In this document: positions 10,800 through 21,287 of the stretch, piece by piece
Numbering within the stretch: position 1 is the first letter of the stretch
Layout: each line of letters opens with the position of its first letter
Assembly (NCBI RefSeq): GCF_014805685.1
Contig: NC_060906.1
Coordinates: forward strand, 5,185,715 to 5,249,714
DNA: 64,000 nucleotides
Origin: Silurus meridionalis
Lineage: Eukaryota; Chordata; Actinopteri; Siluriformes; Siluridae
Direction: 5' to 3'
Notes under the pieces: model-generated
The model's database searches: none
The model's input: the letters and a program-made list of their open reading frames with translations, nothing else
What the model was told of the DNA's origin: nothing
Program-made: the position numbers and the translations under genes

Positions 10800-13126
10800 A
10801 TGAACACTGTGGAAAGGGCGACCAAACTGAACACGGATGGGGATTGTAGTCGGGGGTTCACCTCATCCATGTGTTTCCCTTTTCAAGCGCATCCAAAAGA
10901 GTAACATTGTCAAATGTTCCCCCCTTTGTTCATGAAGCGATCTTGGTGAGGGAGCTCTCCCGATATGGAAGGCTCGTCTCTCCGATTAAAATTATCCCGA
11001 TCAAATGTAAATCTGACCTGGTGAAGCACGTAGTGTCCTTCAGGAGGTTCACTGAAACTAACCCAGTGTCCGTGAGGAGGTGATTAACACTGGGTGCGCT
11101 GAAAGCGCTGGGCAGACTGAGATCAGTGCTCATGACAGGAACACAGAGCTCGACACTGATGCTGTGATGACTAACACACAGGAAATCACTGTCGGTGAAG
11201 GAAATGTGATGATGGATGAGAATACTGACACTGTAATGATGGAAACTGAACAGGTTGCCTTCAAAACCCCCGTAAAAAAAAAAAATAAATAAAAAAATAA
11301 AAAAAATAAAAAAAAGAGGGAAAGGAAAGCTACAGTAATGTATGCGAAAAAAGGCGGACCAAGGAGCCGTAGAAAGGGAAAGTGACAGAGAGTGATGTGG
11401 TTGTGCCTGAGTCCAGTGTTCCCAACCCTGCTGTGAGTAATACTCTTAATAAAGAATATACTGTCACTGAAATTAAACACTTCCATAAAGTCACTAAGAA
11501 CATGCACCTAGTTAACATCAGTTATCATTTCCCTGATTTAAAGCGCTTATATGTAGCTATTAAACGGTTCATGAGTGAAGGTTTTTGAGGATAAGGAAGT
11601 TTAAGAAAATACTGAAAAATGATGATGGAGGTGAAACGGTCTAGTTTTCTCAGTCCTCAGTGGATGCACACTCTGCTGTTATTAACTCTCTTCTGGTTTG
11701 TTATGGAGGACATACACATAGCTTCTCTAAATGTTAATGGGGTGAGAGATAGCAGCAAGAGAGCAGAAGATAGACGTGTTCTTTTTTACAAGAGACCCAC
11801 AGTGATAGTAGCAATCTCACTGACTGGACACGGGAATGGCTTGGTCTTTCCTGCCTGAGCCACAACACAATGGTACAGGGAGTGGAAAGGCACCGGGCAT
11901 TGATGGACTTTCAGCAGAGTTCTACAAGTGCTTCTGGGCCGTTGTGGGGGAAGACTTGCTGGAAGTCCTTAACAACAGTTTAGCTGGGGGTTTGCTTCCA
12001 CTGAGTTGCAGGAGGGCAGTCCTCAAGCTACTCCCTAAAAAAGGAGACCTAATGTACATACAAAACTGGAGACCTGTGTCCCTGTTATGCAGCGACTACA
12101 AACTGCTCTCTATGGTTTTAGCCACCAGACTGGGAAGCGTTCTGGGGGAAGTTATTCATTCTGATCAGGCTTATTGTGTTCCTGGGAGGTCGATATTTGA
12201 CAACATCTGGTTCGGGATCTTATAAGTGCTTCAGAATTGTTCGGGCTGAAAATGGGTCTGATATCCATAGACCAGGAGAAGGCGTTCGACAGAGTGGAAC
12301 ATGATTTTTCATGGAAAACTCTCGAAGCTTTTGGTTTTAGCTCTGATTTTATAAATAAAAGAGTTTTATATTTTGACATTGAAAGTGTACTGAAAGTTAA
12401 CGGTGGCTTATGTGCTCATTTTAAGGTGTACAGGGGTGTGGGAGACAAGGTTGCTCTTTGTCAGGAATGCTCTACGCCCTAGCCATAGAACCATTTTTGA
12501 ACAGGAAGTGTTTTCAACAAGAAGTGAACTGAAAGGTTTCTCATTTCCTGGTTGTGGGACCACTCTCCGTTTGGCAGCATATGCTGCAGACATAGTAGTA
12601 GTTATTGACCAACAGGCCGACATAGACACACTGAATAAAATTTTTAGGGACTATGGTATAATTTCCTCGGCCAAGATTAACTGGGGTAAGAGCGTGGCCC
12701 TTCTGGTCGGCCGTTGGTCGCCTAGCGTGCCTGAACTCCCGGGGGGGCTACTTTGGAAAAAAGAAGGTTTTAAATATCTGGGGGTTTACCTAGGAGAAGA
12801 GAACCTCGTGCATAAAACCTGTGAAGGGACAGTCTCAAAAGTAAAAGGTCGCTTAGATAAATGGAGATGACTATTATCTAAGCTGTCTTACAGAGGACGC
12901 ATGCTGATTATAAACAACCTGGCAGCGTCCTCCCTGTGGCACAAATTAACATGTATAGACCCACCTGCAACGCTTTTATCAAGGACGTTTTTAGACTTTT
13001 TCTGGGACAAGTTACACTGGGTGCCCCAAAGTGTCTTGTACCTACCCAAGGGCGTAGTGCACCTACAGAGCAGAACCGCTGCTTTTCGCTTACAGTTTTT
13101 ACTGTTTGTAACCTTACTGTTCTTGA
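10800..13126 (+). mobile_element. Tx1-type LINE, internally deleted and frameshifted
   Basis: ORF1 start is at 10800 (MNTVERATKL); after a frame change the conserved RVTLSNVPPFVHEAILVREL segment follows (10893 onward). ORF2 begins with the endonuclease motif IHIASLNVNGVRDSSKRA near 11730 but is cut almost at once. At about 11872 the sequence resumes in the reverse transcriptase: GKAPGIDGLSAEFYKCFW, NWRPVSLLCSDYKLLS, SDQAYCVPGRSIFDN, ISIDQEKAFDRVEH. The active-site box reads YAADIVVV where YADD is expected. The C-terminal segment (RGRMLIINNLAASSLWHKL) runs to about 13126. An A-rich run at 11275-11314 interrupts the ORF1 region. Dead copy; clade assignment is fairly secure. Confidence 0.8.
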
Positions 13127-13312
13127 CCAATAAACTAATAACTACTTTAAACTCTAAACTAAGTAATTTTTATCTTGTGATAAAAATGATAATAAGAACA
13201 TTATAGTTATAATAAATTATAGTGCTTTGGATACTTAAGTATATTTTAAGGCAAAAACTTTTGTACTTTTACTCAACTACATGACAACCAGCACTGCTGT
13301 ACGAGCTACCAT
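13127..13312. mobile_element. Tol2-like hAT fragment
   Basis: Word cluster ATACTTAAGTATATTTTAAGG and TTTTGTACTTTTACTCAAC resembles the inner part of a Tol2-like terminal repeat, in the orientation opposite to the end at 1683. I cannot show that both belong to one insertion. Confidence 0.4.
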
Positions 13313-14262
13313 TCTGGTATGCTACAACAAGGTCAGGGCCAGCAAAGCCCTCTCTGCTGGCCTAAACACCATCAGAAGCACTGACCTACATTTACAACCT
13401 AAATTCTAATATTTGTTCCAAGAAATATTATTAATTTATTTCCAACAGTTTATTCTCTTCATTTTTGTAGCGTTTCTCTCGGCTGCACTGCTTCCAGTAC
13501 GTGTATGTGGATGTTAGAGGATGAAATCTGATTGGACAAAAAATCAATGTGCTGCCATGTCAATCTAATCTGCCCAGGGCCTTCAAAGTCTGTACTGCTA
13601 GCCCTTTATATCATAGTCTCTATAATCAATGAATCTGTTTCTTTAACCAATCTGATTTCAGATTCTCCTCACAGGGCAGCTAGCTGGCCCAGAATAGTGT
13701 CAGCATTTTCCGTCCTCTGATTGGTTGGTCGGAGGGAAACTGTTACATCCAAATTGGCAACAATTGTGTGTAGCTCTGCACACATTATGAGTCTATGTTA
13801 GACTATTATATGCCTATGAAGGAATCAGTTTTGAAGAAAAGCTAGACATGGTGAGGAGGTCATCCAACCCCGAAGCTAGCTAGCGTGTCTCAGGTTTTGT
13901 TCTCCACTTCCAGACCAGTGAATACGAGCGGTACCACTGGATTACAGCCTCTGGGGGGCGCTGCACATTATGAGTCTGTATATCTGGTAAATAGGTTGTA
14001 TTTTATTTAAATTTGTATGGTTTTGTCATGTTATTAGTCTAATAACATGACAAACATTATGCAGAGTGGCAGGCTTAATCATCACGTCATGGTTTTAAGA
14101 GATGGATTAAGTCAGGTAAGTCCCCACTGAAGGCCCAGGTACCAAATGCACGGCCTGCCACTGCATAACGCATTTTAATCTGTACTACAACACCCATAGA
14201 TAGTAGTCCTAATGCAACAGCTCCCATTTGAAGTTGTGGGAAAGAAACATTATTTGCTTTGA
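13313..14262. other. No gene recognised
   Basis: Unique-looking sequence without a supportable open frame. It includes a 9-bp palindromic arm pair around 14030-14050 (TTATTAGTCTAATAACATGA). Confidence 0.4.
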
Positions 14263-15255
14263 GAATGTTGATGGAGAAGGATAGAGAAGGTCAGAAGGAG
14301 TTGCATTGTGTGTTTGTGGATTTAGAGAAAGCGGATGACAGGGTGGAAAGAGTTGTGGTATTGTTTGAGGAAGTCTGGTGTGTCAGAGAAGTATGTGAGG
14401 GTGGTGCAGGACATGTATGAGGACAGTGTGACAACAGTGAAGTGTGCAGTAGGAACGAAAGATTGGTTCAAGGTGGAGGTTGGACTGCATCAAGGATCTG
14501 CTCTGAGCCCTTTCCCGTTTGCAGTGGTGATGGACAGGTTGAAGGACGAGGTCACACAGGAGTCTCCCTGGACTATGATTTTTGCGGATGATATTGTTAT
14601 TTGTGGTGAGAGTGTGGAGCAGGTTGAGAAGACTTGGAGAGGTGGAGGTACACGCTGGAGAGAAGAGGAATGAAAGTCAGTAGGAGTAAGACAGTACATG
14701 TGTGTGAATAATAGGGAGGGCAATGGAGTGGTGCGGTTACAGGGAGAAGAGGTGGAGAAGGTGGAGGAGTTCAGGTACCTGGGGTCAACAGTGTAAAGTA
14801 ATAGAGAGTGTGTTAGAGAAGTGAAGAAAAGAGTGCAGGCAGGGTGGAGTGGGTGGAGAAGAGTGACAGGAGTGATTTGTGATAGTGGGGTATCTGCTAG
14901 AATGAAAGGGAAAGTTTATAGGACTGTGGTGAGACTTGAGATGTTGCATGGATTAGAGACAGTGGCATTGAGTAAAAGACAGGAGGTGGAGCTGGAGGTA
15001 GCAGAGCTAAAGATGTTGAGGTTTTCGTTGGGAGTGACGAGGATGGACAGGATTAGAAATGAGTTTATTAGAGGGACAGCGCATGTAGGACATTTTGGTG
15101 ACAAGGTGAGGGAGGTGAGATTGAGATGGTTTAGACATGTGCAGAGGAGAGACATGGGGTATATCAGTAGGAAAATGCTGAGGATGGAGCCACCAGGAAG
15201 GAGAAAAAGAGGAAGACCAAGGAGGATATGGATGTGGTGAGAGAAGACATTTTAG
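14263..15255 (+). mobile_element. RTE-type LINE, C-terminal reverse transcriptase fragment
   Basis: Starts at the palm motif (CVFVDLEKADDRVER, a change from the usual EKAYDRV) and continues DMYEDSVTTVKCAVGTKDWF and VGLHQGSALSPFPFAVVMD. The catalytic box WTMIFADDIVICGES is intact. A frame change near 14670 separates this from the 14821-15240 C-terminal domain (GLETVALSKRQEVELEVAE, GTAHVGHFGDKVREVRLRW, PGRRKRGRPRR). The conserved RTE 3' tail is missing, so this copy is truncated at both ends. Better preserved than the copy at 231. Confidence 0.88.
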
Positions 15256-16284
15256 AAATAGTGTTTGCAGTTTCATTGTTTCATTCATCCAGTCTTTCTG
15301 CTCAGAAGATCTATACAATTCAAACAAAATAAATAGAAAATTAATTTTTAAGCATATCTTAGCATTTCAAGTAATTTACCTTTTTTTGTAGTTCATCTAT
15401 AATGACAATTCTAATAAAATGCATGTTTCCTGCAATTCAAAAAGGGTTTTATTTCAGGATGATTTTTCTGATTGTAATGAAAGGGATAATTGTGTGTCAA
15501 GTGTTTTAATTGCTGTTTGTATATTTGATGTGCTGTTTTATGTAGAACATGAACATTTGAATTGTGAACAACAACATATTATACATTTGTTTATTTTATT
15601 AGGAAAATTACATATTCATAGGAAAAAGTGGACTCAATGTAGACCAAACTTTTCATTTTATTAATGACTTTAAAATGATATGTAAATCTCTTGGAAGAAA
15701 CAAAAAAGCCCTGAAAACATGTAATGCTCTGAAAGCATTTAAACTTATGTTCGTTTTTCTTTTTGTTTCTTTCTCTCTGGAAGTTTGTGTTAATTTGACA
15801 TGATTATGTAATACCTCTTGTTCTTTTGGCATTTCATTAAAAACAAACAAACAAACCCGGTGTTTGTTACTGCAACAGTCCCTGGATTGAGAGAGGGCTG
15901 TGTTCTATTCAGAGCTAGTGATCACCAGTGCACCCTACCTTAGTTAAACTGTATTCACCATAACAGCAGCCCTGGAAAGTGTATGGCTTAATAGTGAGTC
16001 ATTAGGAACACACTTAAATACATAAATATCGGTTTGGAACATAAATATCGCTTTTTCTCTCATATTGAAGTGCCCTTCGTAGGCATCACGGTGCGGTTTG
16101 GAACACAGTGCAGGTGTCAGTGCGGCCATTTTGTCTTTAAATTTTGCTGAAACAATACTGGGATTAAAATAAAGTCTTTGTAATCAGACAAATTTCTTTG
16201 TCAAAATATTTATTATGTCAAATAAATGGCAGCCCAAGATTAATGTAAATATTCCAAATACATCATTTACGCAAGAAAATGTAA
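15256..16284. other. AT-rich, no gene recognised
   Basis: No motif-bearing frame. Small frames at 15419-15664 (plus) and 15653-15850 (minus) look accidental. Confidence 0.45.
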
Positions 16285-16400
16285 ATGCGTTTTTCCCGGG
16301 AAATGCAGACACGTGACAATGACGTTTTCTGGATTGGGAGCTTTTCCCGCGATGCAGAGCCCCGCCCCCTCACTGCAGCTATTAACAAAGGAAAGGTAAG
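16285..16400 (+). promoter_or_regulatory. Possible GC-rich promoter and first non-coding exon
   Basis: A short GC-rich island in AT-rich surroundings. It has palindromic TTTCCCGGGAAA (about 16291-16302), an E2F-like TTTTCCCGCG (16342-16351), a GC box CCCGCCCC (16361-16368) and a consensus splice donor AAAG|GTAAGA at about 16394. It could serve the transposon-derived genes downstream. Inference only. Confidence 0.3.
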
Positions 16401-17648
16401 ATCAAGTCTTTTTTAAAAATGCATAATAACTCTCTATAATTACTATTTTTAATCTGTTTAGTGAGATGCGTATTTAGTTTAGTGATTCAATTGTATTGTT
16501 TTATTCAGTTGTTGATATTATGCCAGTTTAAAAAAAAAAAAGTTTACTGTATAACAGTAATAAAAATCTACAATTGAATGAAAATATAAGCATCTGAAGA
16601 TTATAAACTATACTCGATTTTAGTATTTTTAAGGTGTGTCGATCTGAAAAGCTGATAAAAAAGTAAATAGTCTTTATTCACACATAATAACCAAAAAAAT
16701 GCATAATTGCTTGCATTGTTTTGTTATAGTTAAAGTTAATGATGTGTTTTGGTCAGTAAGATTAACAAGAATTTAAATTATTGTTGTTTGTTTCTGTAGC
16801 AGACACATCTGAATGTTTTCTTTGTTTGATTTAATTTGTTAAATAATATTTTGGCAGGTTCTGAGTTTTATTATATTTTTTACCTTTTGTACATATACGG
16901 GACTCTTATTTTGAAGAGCGGCAGCGCGCAAGGCATTACGGTCACGGATTACGGCTGTATGTATGCATAATCGCACGGTTCATCAGTTTTGTAACATTAT
17001 ACTTGTATATTTGGATTAGCACCCCCCCTAAAGGGCATAAGCTCTTACGGTGATCTGTTTAAGTTGCCAAGGTTTAATAAAACGTCTTTGAGACCATCTG
17101 TAAAGTTTAGTCGTTATTAGGTTGGGGTCCGCTATAGTTTCATTCACCTTAGATTTCTTTTTTTCTTCTTTTTTTTTTATCATTGCAGAAAAGCTGACAT
17201 CACAATTCTGGGAACTGTATATGTAGGAATATTAATAGCTGTAACTCAGGATTCTCTTGAACTTGATTGTTTTGGGTGAGAGGGGGATAAAATGTCGAAT
17301 CTAAAAAAATGATTTGCTGAATTATTGGGATGGTCTTGGTGCATTGGACTGTAGTACTAAATATATTATATGAAACTATTTATAATATATATTTGTTTGT
17401 ATGTCACCTCTTTCTGGTGTACTCTAAGAGCATCTAGAGAAAGACAGGTATGTAACTTGTCATGCAGTGTCATATGCTCTAATAATTATTAAATAATGCT
17501 CTTTACACTGACTTTGATTTAAGTATCCACAACACATTGCAACTTAATATACAGTAACCACTGCTTTCCAAACACGACCTCTTCCTGTTAAACATCTGTT
17601 AAGTTTCTGCCAGTTGTGCACTCAATTATGTGAGCACAACACATTTAG
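16401..17648. other. Intron-like AT-rich sequence
   Basis: No coding signal. It lies between the possible first exon and the recombinase-like remnant. A pyrimidine tract and acceptor-like TTTTTATCATTGCAG occur at about 17174-17188. Confidence 0.35.
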
Positions 17649-17689
17649 TTGGGAAAAACATTTTGTACTATTTCAGTAAATGTTCATTC

Positions 17690-18400
17690 TCTCATTCAGT
17701 ATTCAGAGAGTAGCAACAGTGACACAGTCTACAGCGATGTTGACTACATACCCAAAATCAGCTTAACTAAGTCAAGAAGTTCTTCTGGACATGTCATGAC
17801 TGAAAGCAGCTCAGACCAATCACTGCATCACTGCATCTACTGCCAAGGCCTTTACAACAAGCACAGCCTTTGGAAACATGAAAACCTGTCCACTAAAACC
17901 CAAAGATGAGGAACCTCAGGGCAGGAAAAGAGTTGCTGATTGTGCTCGAGACTTCAGAAAAATACATCAGGCAAGGTGGAATGAATACATTTCTGCTGGT
18001 GCTAAAACTACACTGAAGAAAGCCAAGTGGAATGTACCACAGAGCATTCCTTTCACTCGGGATGTCAAAGTCCTGCATGCCCATCTGGAGAAGAAACATC
18101 ATGAGTTGCTCTGTAAGCTCAGAAGTTGTGCTCTTGAAGGCTTGTGACGTTCCAGCTGAGAATCCCTTTATGTTTGCCAGATCTGCCAATGTCTGCCTAC
18201 AGAGGAGGAGAGTGCATCAGCAGAGCTGCTCATGAATGTGGCATAAAGGTTCCTGAAGCATTTTTAGAGTAACTTGAGGACCAAGGTTATGAAATGTCAA
18301 GTAATTAGGAGAAGCCCATAGACCTCTCTCAAAACAACAACCAACGGAGACGGATCAACCATCTATTTGTCAGCTGCAGAGTCCACCAAAGAAACAAGCT
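17690..18400 (+). pseudogene. Crypton-like tyrosine recombinase remnant
   Basis: The first part has a zinc-finger-like segment HHCIYCQGLYNKHSLWKHE (17828-17884), followed after a frame change by a basic linker and REKIHQ/DVKVLHAHLEKKH-type sequence. After a stop (TGA 18145-18147) the segment NPFMFARSANVC appears, and in another frame YRGGECISRAAHECGIK. This order (zinc-like N-terminus, helical linker, NPxxFxR, then CxRxxAxECG) matches the fish Crypton-like family as I remember it. The catalytic R..HxxR..Y region is degraded or missing here. There are at least two frame breaks and it is not functional. The family label is tentative. Confidence 0.45.
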
Positions 18401-18663
18401 AAAAAACATTTTTAGGCTTCAATTGCTTTTAAACTATAAATACAATTTGCTCTGATTATCCAATTCAAAACTCTTAATGCATCATGTTTCCATCTGGAAC
18501 ATCAGTAAATATTTTCACCTTTTGTAAGTTCTGTATGAGTCCCTCAGTCGTCCTCAGTATGATTCCCAGATTTCTTGGTGTTTAGTAGATTATCTAAGAT
18601 GCCTGATGTAATATTAAGTGAGTAGTTTTTAAGCCATAGAAACACTTGCAGTTTAGCTATTTA

Positions 18664-18960
18664 CCGTAATTTCCGGACTATAAAGCGGCTTATATAAGCC
18701 GCACCCACTGAATTTTACAAATATTTTTATTTTGAACATAAATAACATGTCTATAAGCTGCAGGTCTACAATGAAACTAATGAACTTTACACAGGCTTTA
18801 CAGAAAGACATTGTCTGTTACATGGTGTAACGGGTGAAATACGTTGTGGCTCCTTTAAGAGCAGAGCGGCATTTTGGGAACAGCACGTCACTGCATACTT
18901 CCGGTATTACTGCGTGTGTGCGTGTGAGACTGAGGATTATGTCCTTATTATTTTCTGATG
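18664..18960. mobile_element. DNA-transposon-like repeat ('atttccggactataa' family)
   Basis: CCGTAATTTCCGGACTATAAAGCGG is a widespread fish repeat end. It contains a perfect 18-bp palindrome GCGGCTTATATAAGCCGC at 18685-18702. The opposite end was not identified; family unnamed. Confidence 0.4.
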
Positions 18961-19181
18961 CTTATTTCTAAGTTTCTTTGACTAACCCGTAACGCGGTTG
19001 CCAAGAAAAATAAAAAAGCACGAGTTTTGGAAACCTGTCTGTGCTTATATGATTTCTGTTGTAACTGGAGTTAGCGAGCTCTCCCTTAACCCAGACTCAA
19101 CGCGCTAAAACGGCTTGTATCTAAACAGTAGCCTACCAAGAAAGTCATTGTTCACTGTCTTCCTCCTTCCTTTCACAACTA

Positions 19182-19403
19182 CAGTGGTACCTTGACCTAC
19201 AAGTGCATTAATGTACGAGTTTTCCGAGGTACGAGCGGTCACTCAGTCGATTTTTTTGCTCTGTTACGTGAGCAAAAATTTGAGTTACGAGCTCGAGACG
19301 CCGCTGCTAGATGGCGAAGCGAAGCCAGAAAGCGAAGATTGTGACGAAAATTAAGATAAGCAAAGAAGAAAAAGTAAAAATTTTAAAGTTTAGGGACACG
19401 TAG
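19182..19403 (+). mobile_element. Tigger/pogo-like 5' end with transposase start
   Basis: Begins CAGTGGTACCTTGACCTAC, the Tigger-type terminal repeat, immediately after a TA dinucleotide (19180-19181). A start codon at 19311 opens 30 codons (MAKRSQKAKIVTKIKISKEE...), resembling the basic helix-turn-helix N-terminus of pogo transposases, and ends at TAG 19401-19403. The rest of the transposase is absent; a (CA)n tract follows. A 5'-end fragment only. Confidence 0.65.
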
Positions 19404-19469
19404 TGTACAGGAGTGATAGTAAAAAATGAGTTTTCCCTCCACCTCTGCTTATCGCCTAACACCCTCCCT

Positions 19470-19619
19470 CCACACACACACACACACACCCACACACCCC
19501 ACACACACACCCACCCACACACCCACCCACACCCACACACCCCCACACCCACACACACACACACACCCACACACACACACACACACACACACCCACCCCA
19601 CACACACACACACACACAC
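19470..19619. repeat. (CA)n / (CACCCA)n microsatellite
   Basis: Compound CA repeat with CCCA variants. The Thr/His/Pro and Cys/Val/Gly frames over it are artefacts. Confidence 0.95.
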
Positions 19620-19679
19620 GGCATTTTCGTTAGCTCAAAGCTATATCTGAGAGATTATGTAATCTAAAAGTTTTTGTCC

Positions 19680-20507
19680 CAGTTGAATTTGCTAGAAAGC
19701 CTAGAAGCCTGGAAGAAAGATTGAAATGGAAAGCAACAGAATTTAGGCAATTTCTTCTATATACTGGACCAGTTGTTCTTAAAAGGTTTTCTGGCTGAAC
19801 AAGTGTACAATAACTTCATGCTTTTGTCTGTTGCAATTTGCATTTTAGCAAATCCGTCATTCTGTTTGACGATGAATGACTTTGCCAACACATTGCTAGT
19901 CTCATTTGTTAAGCATTTCAGTAAGTTGTATGGCCCCGATTTTGTAGTGTACAATATACATGGACTGATTCACCTCAGTAGTGATGTCAGACTGCATGGT
20001 CATCTAGACCTAATATCATGGTTTCCTTTTGAAAATTACTTGCAGAAGTTGAAAAAAATGATTAGGAAACCGCACAGTCCCCTAACTCAAGTTATTCGAA
20101 GGCTGTCTGAAATAGAAGCTGTACAATCAAAGAGCAGCACTGATGTACAGGGATTAAATACACAGACAAAATTCATGCACACTGATGGGCCAGTACCAGA
20201 CTTGTTTGATGGAGCCGTTGAGCAGTACAGACAATTAAGTAGGAATGGTGTGGTCATTAAAACTTCAGAAGGTGATAATTGTATTGACATTAACAATGGT
20301 GTTGTTCTGGTACAAAACATTATTTTGTTTAAAGGTGATGCATTTGTTGTTTATAAAGAGTATACCAAGAAAGACACTCTGTTTGATTACCCAGATAATT
20401 CTCAGGAAATAGGAGTTTTTGTGGTTTCAGATCTGTCATTGGAGCACAAATGTGCAAAACTTAGACTAAATATATGCAAGTATGTGAGGTTGCCTCTTGA
20501 GGGTTGA
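19680..20507 (+). pseudogene. TNP2/DUF4218-like transposase, C-terminal part
   Basis: Reads EFARKPRSLEERLKWKATEF then RQFLLYTGPVVL. A one-base frame change follows in an A run at about 19780, then GFLAEQVYNNFMLLSVAI. The core VYNIHGLIHLSSDVRLHGHL and WFPFENYLQKLKKMIRK parallels plant DUF4218 (the H-L..D-V...G-P..R-W-MYPFERYLxxLKxxVRN pattern), the C-terminal domain of CACTA transposases. The frame ends at TGA about 20505. The N-terminal TNP2 part is missing upstream. A hAT MITE sits just downstream, then a DUF4806-like gene in the same orientation, suggesting one two-gene transposon. It belongs to a different subfamily from the copy at 3.6-4.9 kb. Confidence 0.65.
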
Positions 20508-20569
20508 AGGCAGGTTTGCGGTTTTCCCCTTCTACATTTACAATGAAGTTGAAATAAGTGTGCGTGTGC

Positions 20570-21176
20570 TTATTTAGTAGGGCTGGACGATTTGACCTAA
20601 AATCAAAACCTCGGTTAATTTAACATTTGGCATCGATTACGATTAATGAACGATTCACATTTGACGCGTCATGCAAAATGTGCGGTAAAAACTCAATCGG
20701 GCATCTTTTTTCAATGCGTGCACTTTTAATCTTTGTACAGCGCTTTGTGAATGTGTTAGCATTTAGCCTAGCCCTATTCATTCCTTTGGCTCCAAACACA
20801 AGTTTTATTTTGGGCAACCATACTTACTCGTGTAACTACTCATGTAACAGTCTTTAAATAGGGAAAACATGAAAGTGTTTGGTGGCTTCTAAATTCATCC
20901 CTGTTTGGATCCTAAGGAATGAATGGGGCTAGGCTAAATGCTAACACATTCGCGACACACTGTACAAAGATGAAGTGCACACATTGATAAAAGATAGGTA
21001 TGTATTAATTCGTCTAAGTTGAGGTAAGAACATAGTAAAATATTGTAAAACTGTGGTGTTTTCCTTTAAGTGGAGTAAAAACCGAAATTAACCTACATGA
21101 TAAAATAAGGTCGGTTAGAGTTTCTGAATTTCAGTTTCGATTACTTTTCAATTAATCGTCTAGCCCTATTATTTAG
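20570..21176. mobile_element. hAT-type MITE with perfect 8-bp target duplication
   Basis: Element 20578-21168 (591 bp) starts TAGGGCTGGACGATT and ends AATCGTCTAGCCCTA, a 15-bp terminal inverted repeat with one mismatch. It is flanked by the exact duplication TTATTTAG (20570-20577 and 21169-21176), diagnostic for hAT insertion. Internally, the 20700-20800 and 20905-20990 arms are inverted copies of one another (GTGTTAGCATTTAGCCTAGCCC and its complement), so the element can fold back. No coding capacity. It inserted between the transposase and the DUF4806-like gene. Confidence 0.9.
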
Positions 21177-21287
21177 TTGAATATGTTGTGGTTGGGAACA
21201 AAGTACATGTCTTTATGCATCATACTTGTGTAGACTGTGTTTGCCCTTACATTACCTTTTTATTTTGTGTCCGTGTTTTGCTTGCAG

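Noticed and set aside
1683..13312. Single 11.6-kb Tol2-like element bounded by the hAT-like ends
   Set aside because: The right-hand cluster lacks a matching terminal repeat and target duplication, and the interval is filled with unrelated elements.
19307..19667. Cys/Val/Gly-rich and His/Thr/Pro-rich ORFs
   Set aside because: Translations of the (CA)n tract.
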